DNA from: Candidatus Dadabacteria bacterium
Lineage (GTDB): Bacteria > Desulfobacterota_D > UBA1144 > Nemesobacterales > UBA2774
DNA length: 27,010 nucleotides
Assembly (NCBI GenBank): GCA_020027805.1
Contig: JAHKKQ010000006.1
Span: 1-27,010, forward strand
Reading direction: 5' to 3'
Numbering within the stretch: the first letter of the stretch is position 1; each line of letters begins with the position of its first letter. The notes beneath the pieces were generated by a model that saw only the letters and a program-made list of their open reading frames with translations, was not told where the DNA came from and did not search any database. A program made the position numbers and the translations under genes. This document shows positions 22,170 to 27,010 of this stretch, piece after piece.

Positions 22170-22886
22170 ATGACTATCAGACCGGCAATTCTATTCGCAT
22201 GCTTATTATTAGTATCCACGGCAGGTTATGACTCCAATGCCCAGGACGGCCAGAACGTAAAACGCACGCTGAGCGTTACGGGAAACGGCAAGGCGGACGC
22301 CGCGCCGGACGTCGCGTACCTGACCCTCTCGGTCGAGACGCTCGCGAAGAACGCTTCCCAGGCGGTCAAGGATAACGCGGAGACGACGAATAAGGTCATA
22401 CAGGTGATAAAATCGAAGCTCGGCAAGAACGATAAGGTCTCGACGGCCGGATACAGCCTTGCGCCCGTCTATGAATACAACAACCAGACTAACAAGACCG
22501 ATTTCAAGGGGTACAGGGCAAGCAACAGGATCATAGTCGAAGCACATAACCTGAAAGAAATCGGGAATATCATCGATGCCACAGCCGAAGCCGGGCTCAA
22601 CAACATCGAAAGCCTTTCGTTCGATACCACGAAGAGGGATGATTTCAGGAGGGAGGCGCTCACCCGGGCCGTGAACGACGCGAAGACGACGGCCGAGACT
22701 TTAGCGAAGGCAGCGGGCGTCAAGATAACCAAGATACTCCAGCTTTCCCCGACCTTCGATTACCCGGTACCGGTGTACAGGGACTACGCCCTCGCCAAGG
22801 AATCTGCGGCGGCGCCCCCCACGCCCATCGAGCCGGGCGATATATCGGTAAGCGCGTCGGTAAATATAGTGTACGAAATAGAGTGA
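22170..22886 (+). CDS. SIMPL-domain (DUF541) periplasmic protein
   Basis: The 238-residue protein starts with a cleavable-looking signal peptide (RPAILFACLLLVSTAG, then a polar stretch), so it is probably periplasmic. The rest is one SIMPL/DUF541 domain: the LSVTGNGKADAAPDVAYLTLSVET opening, a central STAGYSLAPVYEYNNQT strand region, GYRASNRIIVE, and the AVNDAKTTAETLAKAAGVKI helix typical of the family. Members include YggE-like and BP26-like proteins, linked to stress resistance or oligomeric assemblies, but the molecular activity is poorly defined. GAGGTGAAG precedes ATG 22170 at good spacing. It converges on the DUF971 gene with six bases between stops, where a GGGG/CCCC inverted repeat may serve as a shared but T-poor terminator. 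Confidence 0.85.
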   Translation: MTIRPAILFACLLLVSTAGYDSNAQDGQNVKRTLSVTGNGKADAAPDVAYLTLSVETLAKNASQAVKDNAETTNKVIQVIKSKLGKNDKVSTAGYSLAPVYEYNNQTNKTDFKGYRASNRIIVEAHNLKEIGNIIDATAEAGLNNIESLSFDTTKRDDFRREALTRAVNDAKTTAETLAKAAGVKITKILQLSPTFDYPVPVYRDYALAKESAAAPPTPIEPGDISVSASVNIVYEIE

Positions 22887-22892
22887 AGGGGG

Positions 22893-23258
22893 TCAGTCCC
22901 CGGAACGGCACTCCTCGCAGCTGCAAAGCTCTCTCAGGAATTCATACGTATAAATTCCCGTATCGTGCTTGTCGTTCCAGCTGAACCTGAATGCGTATTG
23001 CCCCACGGGATCTATGCCGAGAGGCTTGATAGACGAGGAATTCGCCCTGAGCGGTATAGTCTTTTTGAAAGGCAGCCTGCCGTTCTTGCTTGTTTTTCTA
23101 AGCTGTCTGCAGGTAGCGCACGGGCATTCCTGTCTCAGGTCTTCATAGGGATAAATGCTCACGTGCCCGTCGTCCCATATAATCTGGAGCGCCGTATCAC
23201 TGAACTCGGTTATTTCCGCGGGCTTGTATTTTATAGCTCTTTCCCCCCCTGACTGCAT
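22893..23258 (-). CDS. DUF971-domain protein with paired CxCxxC motifs
   Basis: The 121-residue protein matches DUF971, a domain also found at the N-terminus of gamma-butyrobetaine hydroxylase-like proteins and often near iron-sulfur carrier genes. It consists of two similar halves. Each has a Trp-Asn/Asp-x-x-His stretch followed by a Leu-Arg-x-x-Cys motif: WDDGH...LRQECPCATC in the first and WNDKH...LRELCSCEEC in the second. The paired CxCxxC motifs suggest metal binding, probably zinc or iron-sulfur; this is inference. The start ATG 23258 has no clear Shine-Dalgarno sequence. A TACAAT box on the minus strand at 23278-23283 would give a very short leader. It is divergent from the sirtuin gene. 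Confidence 0.8.
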   Translation of the reverse strand: MQSGGERAIKYKPAEITEFSDTALQIIWDDGHVSIYPYEDLRQECPCATCRQLRKTSKNGRLPFKKTIPLRANSSSIKPLGIDPVGQYAFRFSWNDKHDTGIYTYEFLRELCSCEECRSGD

Positions 23259-23352
23259 CTACGAAACGTGCATCTATATTGTACCGAATCCCGCGGCAAT
23301 TGACTCGCGGTATCGGGGATATTGAATAATCTCTTGGCATTAATCTGCGTCG

Positions 23353-23382
23353 TTGACATATTTTATACGGAAATTGTATAAT
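23353..23382 (+). promoter_or_regulatory. Consensus sigma-70-type promoter of the sirtuin-like gene
   Basis: A perfect TTGACA (23353-23358) and a perfect TATAAT (23377-23382) are separated by 18 bases. The expected start at about 23389 is only a few bases before ATG 23392, so the mRNA would be leaderless or nearly so. It also shows that a longer frame starting from TTG 23353 is not the real start. Confidence 0.8.
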
Positions 23383-23391
23383 CATTTCCAG

Positions 23392-24144
23392 ATGAAAAAG
23401 GATGTCGCGGGGACGGTTGCGGAGTGGATCAGAGAGGCGCGGAAGATAGTGGTCCTCACGGGGTGTGACCTTTCTGCAGAGTCCGGACTGCCGGATTTCT
23501 CTGACCCCAGGCTGAACCCTCACATACGGGACTTCCGCGAGAGCAGGGAAGTAAGGGCCGAGTACTGGAAGAAAATCATGGAAATTTACCCCTCACTCCT
23601 CAGCGCGGAGCCGGGTCCGGGGCACCGCGCACTGGCGGAGCTTGAAATACTCGGGAACCTCGACTGCATATTCACCCAGAGTGCGGACGGACTCCATCAC
23701 AGGGCGGGAAGCGCGACCGTCATCGAGCTCAACAGCAGCATTCTCTGGGTCACCTGCCCAAGCTGCGGCAAGGATTATTCGATAGACGAGATCGCGGGCA
23801 TGCTGGATAAAGGCGCGCAGGTGCCTGCGTGCAGGGAATGCGGGAGCGACCAGCTAAAACCTGCGATTTCATTCCCGGGGCAGCCCCCGCCTCACTGGGA
23901 GGCACGGGAAGCGTGGATGAGGCTGCATAGCGCCGACCTCTTTCTCATCGCGGGCGCATCTCTCGACAAGGAGCCTGTCGCCTCATACCCCTACCTCGCC
24001 AAAGAGAATAACGCCAAAGTGGTAATCATAAACGAGAAGGAAGGCCCTGCCGACGACCACGTCGATGCGGTCATTTACGGCAAGCCGGGCCAGGTGCTGG
24101 GCTACATTTTAAAGAAAGTGAAGGAAAGCATTACCATCTCATGA
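23392..24144 (+). CDS. Sirtuin-family protein lacking the catalytic histidine
   Basis: The product of 250 residues keeps the sirtuin fold. It has a modified glycine loop (TGCDLSAESGLPDF for the usual GAGxSxxSGIPDF), a TQSADGLHHRAGS segment where TQNxDxLHxxAG is expected, a zinc site with cysteines at 122, 125, 147 and 150, and a late GASL segment where GTSL is normal. The residue that should be the catalytic histidine (VIELHG in active enzymes) is Asn114 in VIELNSS. The Asn of TQN is also changed to Ser. Typical NAD-dependent deacylation is therefore doubtful; binding of NAD or another ligand remains possible. ATG 23392 follows the consensus promoter directly, and no Shine-Dalgarno sequence is present. 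The stop overlaps a possible upstream start of thyX. Confidence 0.85.
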   Translation: MKKDVAGTVAEWIREARKIVVLTGCDLSAESGLPDFSDPRLNPHIRDFRESREVRAEYWKKIMEIYPSLLSAEPGPGHRALAELEILGNLDCIFTQSADGLHHRAGSATVIELNSSILWVTCPSCGKDYSIDEIAGMLDKGAQVPACRECGSDQLKPAISFPGQPPPHWEAREAWMRLHSADLFLIAGASLDKEPVASYPYLAKENNAKVVIINEKEGPADDHVDAVIYGKPGQVLGYILKKVKESITIS

Positions 24145-24160
24145 CCGATAACGGTATAAT
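24131..24160 (+). promoter_or_regulatory. Possible internal promoter for thyX
   Basis: TTACCA (24131-24136, four of six -35 bases) and a perfect TATAAT (24155-24160) are separated by 18 bases, overlapping the end of the sirtuin gene. It would give a leader of about 50 nt before ATG 24219. Confidence 0.45.
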
Positions 24161-24218
24161 AAGGACTCCTGAAACCAATCCGCGCCGCTGGTACAAAAGA
24201 GAAATTCCGAGGAGAGAA

Positions 24219-25703
24219 ATGGCTGAGGAAAAACCGCTCACGACCGACGTAAAAAGATACGTATCCAATACAGACAGGGACATCTATACGGTGAGCAATA
24301 TCCCCGAAGAGGTCATCGCCGTAATATTCGCCTACGTGAGCAGGAGCCCGAAGAGCTTCAGGGAGAACATAGGGGCGGTCATTCAGGAAGAGGAGCTGGG
24401 CAGGGATAGGGCCTCGAAGTTCCATGAAAAGTGGGTGCTCAATTACGGGCACGCTTCAGTCGCCGAGCACGCTGCGGTGCACGTGGGAATCGAGAGGGTA
24501 TCCCGCCTGTTCTCCTCGATACTCGAGCTGTCAAACGAGTACCTCTCTTTCACGGAATACTCCCAGAGGTACCAGAAACCGTCGAGAGGGGATTTTTATA
24601 TACCGGGCGAGCTCGACGGGGCGCCCGCGCTCAAGAAAAATTATATAAAGCTCAACGACAGCCTCTATACCGTATATTCCGGGTTGAATGAAAAGCTCTT
24701 CGAGCATTTAAAGAAAACGGAGCCCGCTCCCGAGGGTACCGATGAGAAGGCGCATTCGAGGGCGCTCGAAAAGATCGCGTTCGAGGACGCCCGATACGCC
24801 CTTACGCTCGCCACCTTCACGAATCTCGGCATGACCGCGAACGCGAGGGCGATCGAGGACTCGCTCACGAAGCTCCTGTCGAACAAATACGAAGAGGTGA
24901 GGCGGAGGGCGGAGGAGATAAAAGACGAAGTCAGGTTCTCAGTGCCCACTCTTGTTAAATACGCGAACGAAAACAAATACATCAGGGAGACGAGAGAAGA
25001 GCTCGCCAAGATAGCTGGCTCGCTGCCCGTGCAAAGCGATACCGGGCGGTCAAACGAAGGCCCGGCCGTTAACCTCCTTGACTGGACGGGCAAGGGTTCT
25101 CCCGCTCCCGAAGAAGCGGCGATTGATAAAATGATTAAAGCCATACTGTTCGAACACTCGGACTCCAGCTATGACGAGATAGACGAATCACTCAAAGGAC
25201 AAGACCCCGCTTCGAAGCTCGCAATATTGAAGAAATCTCTGGAGAAACTCGGAAAATACGATAACCCCGTAAACGCGCTCCGGCTCGTTCAGTACGAAGC
25301 GGAATTCGTCATAAGCGAAGCGTGCTGGCACCAGCTTCTCCGGCACAGAAAGACCGACTGGATTTACAAGGACCCATCGGCGTCACACGGGATCACTATA
25401 CCGCCTAATGTAGAAAAAGCAGGGGTTGCCGGGATGCTCATGGAAGCGGCAGAGAAAAGCGGGAAGCTCTACGAAGAGCTTATGAACGAGGGTTTATCGG
25501 AGACGGCGGGCTACGTCGTGACGAACGCGCACCAGAGGCGCGTCATCGGCGGCTTCGACCTCTGGGAGCTCTATCACCTTATAAATTTAAGGATGTCCGA
25601 AGGGGCGCAGTGGGATATCAAGAACGTAACCGGGATGCTCGCGAAAGAGATAGGCAAACATCATCCCAACCTCGTTGCTCCCGCGCTGAAAAGGGTAAGA
25701 TAG
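24219..25703 (+). CDS. thyX: Long two-domain FAD-dependent thymidylate synthase (ThyX)
   Basis: ThyX makes dTMP from dUMP using methylene-tetrahydrofolate and FAD. This protein has 494 residues, about twice the usual 220-250, and appears to contain two ThyX-like domains. The first (about 1-260) has GHASVAEH (77-84), SFTEYSQRY (110-118) and TANARAIED. The second (about 300-490) has LLRHRKTDW with RHR at 375-377, and INLRMSEGAQWDI near 455-467. The family signature RHR-x7-S-x-R-Y is thus divided: RHR only in the second domain, S-x-R-Y only in the first. Long ThyX proteins occur in some groups such as Chlamydiae. I choose ATG 24219 because GAGGAG sits five bases upstream; ATG 24141, which overlaps the sirtuin stop, is the alternative and adds 26 residues. 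Confidence 0.88.
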   Translation: MAEEKPLTTDVKRYVSNTDRDIYTVSNIPEEVIAVIFAYVSRSPKSFRENIGAVIQEEELGRDRASKFHEKWVLNYGHASVAEHAAVHVGIERVSRLFSSILELSNEYLSFTEYSQRYQKPSRGDFYIPGELDGAPALKKNYIKLNDSLYTVYSGLNEKLFEHLKKTEPAPEGTDEKAHSRALEKIAFEDARYALTLATFTNLGMTANARAIEDSLTKLLSNKYEEVRRRAEEIKDEVRFSVPTLVKYANENKYIRETREELAKIAGSLPVQSDTGRSNEGPAVNLLDWTGKGSPAPEEAAIDKMIKAILFEHSDSSYDEIDESLKGQDPASKLAILKKSLEKLGKYDNPVNALRLVQYEAEFVISEACWHQLLRHRKTDWIYKDPSASHGITIPPNVEKAGVAGMLMEAAEKSGKLYEELMNEGLSETAGYVVTNAHQRRVIGGFDLWELYHLINLRMSEGAQWDIKNVTGMLAKEIGKHHPNLVAPALKRVR

Positions 25704-25746
25704 TATCCGTCATACAAGTCACTAAAACGATAGAGTAAACCCCGAT

Positions 25747-26241
25747 ATGGCAAACCAGGAGCACGTTGCAATAATAAAAAAGGGGGCGGACGCGTGGAAT
25801 AAATGGAGGGAAGAGAACCCGGGCGAGAAGCCCGATCTCGCATGGGCTAACCTCGTAAGTACTGATTTAACCGGCGTCAACCTCGAAGGGGCGAACATGA
25901 AGCTCGCGTTCTGTAAAGGCACGAGCCTCAAGGGAGCAAGGCTCAGCGGCGCTACACTGTTCGGGACAAATTTAGAGGGGGCGAACCTGGCGGGCGCCAC
26001 CCTCGAAGGCGCCATCCTCGAAGGCGCGCACATGATAAAAGCCGACCTCTCGGGGGCGAACCTCAGGGGGGCAAACCTGAAACTCGCAAACCTGCAGGAC
26101 GCCATGCTCGAAGGGGCAGACCTCGGGGGCTGTATCAAACTGACCGCCGAGCAGCTTTCGTCCGTGAAAACACTCCGCAACGCGAAGCTCGACCCTGCCC
26201 TTTCCGAACAGGTATCGAATAGTCATCCTGAGCTGTTCTGA
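25747..26241 (+). CDS. Pentapeptide-repeat protein
   Basis: The 164-residue protein has a short charged N-terminal segment (AWNKWREENPGEKPDLAWANL) followed from about residue 35 to 130 by roughly nineteen A(D/N)LxG-type pentapeptides, such as LEGAN, LSGAT, LRGAN and LEGAD. Such repeats fold into a right-handed quadrilateral beta-helix. A non-repeat tail (LTAEQLSSVKTLRNAKLD) closes it, a common ending in this family. There is no signal peptide, so it is probably cytosolic. Some relatives mimic DNA and protect gyrase, but most have no assigned function and nothing here indicates one. It starts 43 bases after thyX and precedes xseA on the same strand. The ribosome-binding site before ATG 25747 is weak. 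Confidence 0.9.
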   Translation: MANQEHVAIIKKGADAWNKWREENPGEKPDLAWANLVSTDLTGVNLEGANMKLAFCKGTSLKGARLSGATLFGTNLEGANLAGATLEGAILEGAHMIKADLSGANLRGANLKLANLQDAMLEGADLGGCIKLTAEQLSSVKTLRNAKLDPALSEQVSNSHPELF

Positions 26242-26321
26242 GACTTTAGTCCCTCCCGGGCCTAATAGCGAATGGCGGCTTTCCTTGACTATTCCCCCCC
26301 CATCCAAAATACTACATCCGA

Positions 26322-27010
26322 ATGGAAGATACCCCGTCTTTTCAGGAGTTATTTAAATCACAGATATACACCGTATCCGGACTCAACGCCAGGATCAAGG
26401 AGACCATAGAAGAGGAGCTCGGCTTCGAGTACGTGTGGGTCACGGGCGAGATATCGAACTTCAAAGGCAACTACACGAGCGGGCACTGGTATTTCTCGCT
26501 GAAGGACGCCTCCAGCCAGATGTCCGCTGTCTGCTTCAAATGGGCGAACCAGGCAATCAAATTCCTCCCCGAGAATGGAATGGAAGTCATTTGCTCGGGA
26601 CTCGTAGGTGTTTACGAGAAGCAGGGGGTATACCAGCTAAACGTGAGGGATATGGAGCCCAAGGGAGTCGGAGCCCAGGCCCTCGCGCTCGAGCAGCTGA
26701 GGGAGAAGCTCCTGGCCGAGGGTCTATTCAACCCCGAGAGAAAACGCCCCCTGCCCTTCTTACCGCGGAGGATCGGCATCGTAACCTCCCCGACGGGAGC
26801 CGCGATAAAGGACATTCTGAAAGTCCTCGACAGCAGGTTCCCCAACCTCGAGATACTCATCTCTCCGGCGAGGGTTCAGGGGGACGAAGCGCCGGGAGAT
26901 ATAATTTCGTCCCTGAACAGGCTCTACAGGCTCCCCGGCCTGGACCTCATCATACTGGCGAGGGGCGGAGGCTCTAAAGAAGACCTCAGGGCGTTTAACG
27001 ACGAGGCGCT
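26322..27010 (+). CDS. xseA: Exodeoxyribonuclease VII large subunit, N-terminal part
   Basis: The frame opens at ATG 26322 (MEDTPSFQELF) and runs off the window end, giving about 229 residues of a protein normally 400-450 long. Exonuclease VII degrades single-stranded DNA in both directions with the small subunit XseB. The N-terminal OB-fold domain is evident: YTVSGLNARIKETIEEEL, VWVTGEISNFKGNYTSGHWYFSLKD, QMSAVCFKWANQ. The start of the catalytic region follows: RRIGIVTSPTGAAIKDIL, then ILARGGGSKEDLRAFNDE at the edge, which is the conserved GGGS-x-EDL motif. No strong Shine-Dalgarno sequence is seen. It follows the pentapeptide gene by 80 bases. Confidence 0.95.
   Translation, partial: MEDTPSFQELFKSQIYTVSGLNARIKETIEEELGFEYVWVTGEISNFKGNYTSGHWYFSLKDASSQMSAVCFKWANQAIKFLPENGMEVICSGLVGVYEKQGVYQLNVRDMEPKGVGAQALALEQLREKLLAEGLFNPERKRPLPFLPRRIGIVTSPTGAAIKDILKVLDSRFPNLEILISPARVQGDEAPGDIISSLNRLYRLPGLDLIILARGGGSKEDLRAFNDEA

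Noticed and set aside
23335..23348. TGGCAT...CTGCG resembling a sigma-54 site before the sirtuin gene
   Set aside because: GG and GC are nine bases apart rather than ten, and a consensus sigma-70-type promoter lies immediately downstream.

Overview
The window looks like chromosomal DNA of a Gram-negative, probably free-living bacterium from a poorly characterised lineage. Proteobacteria-like signs are NtrB/NtrC with sigma-54-type promoters, the MetX-MetW pair and a periplasmic SIMPL protein. The native genes favour AGG/AGA for arginine and ATA for isoleucine. A deltaproteobacterial or Dadabacteria-like origin would fit, but I cannot fix the taxonomy from sequence alone.

Layout, left to right. 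(1) 1-2375: end of malQ and complete glgA, i.e. storage alpha-glucan metabolism. (2) 2376-4929: an amino-acid permease with C-terminal universal-stress domains, split by a one-base frameshift. (3) 4930-7527: a long regulatory region with an operator-like repeat cluster, a sigma-54 promoter and a structured leader, then a processive family-2 glycosyltransferase and a terminator. (4) 7657-8574: a helix-hairpin-helix protein resembling the front part of PolX without the polymerase. (5) 8620-11825, minus strand: metY-metX-metW, preceded by a near-consensus sigma-54 promoter. (6) 11973-13145: a membrane-anchored SGNH-type protein. (7) 13408-17167: an apparent 3.65-kb island between an intact tRNA-Ala(GGC) and a directly repeated tRNA 3'-end fragment. 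It carries a GT4/alpha-helical fusion and a GH130 enzyme, both with non-native codon use. (8) 17273-21242: hom, ntrB, ntrC. (9) 21255-27010: rnc, a SIMPL protein, a DUF971 protein, a degenerate sirtuin, a long two-domain ThyX, a pentapeptide-repeat protein and the start of xseA.

How the genes relate. Hom makes homoserine, which MetX acylates and MetY sulfhydrylates; MetW normally accompanies MetX. The hom and met loci now flank the island. The NtrC-type protein has the GAFTGA loop needed to contact sigma-54, and two good sigma-54 promoters lie in the same window (GT2 gene and metYXW), although I cannot show that this NtrC acts on them.

The observations most worth a second look are the tRNA-bounded island without a visible integrase, the two sigma-54 promoters with nearby repeats, the GT2 leader hairpin whose loop can pair with the gene's own Shine-Dalgarno sequence, the ThyX whose signature motif is divided between two domains, and the sirtuin lacking its catalytic histidine. 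I saw no CRISPR array, rRNA, transposase or integrase.
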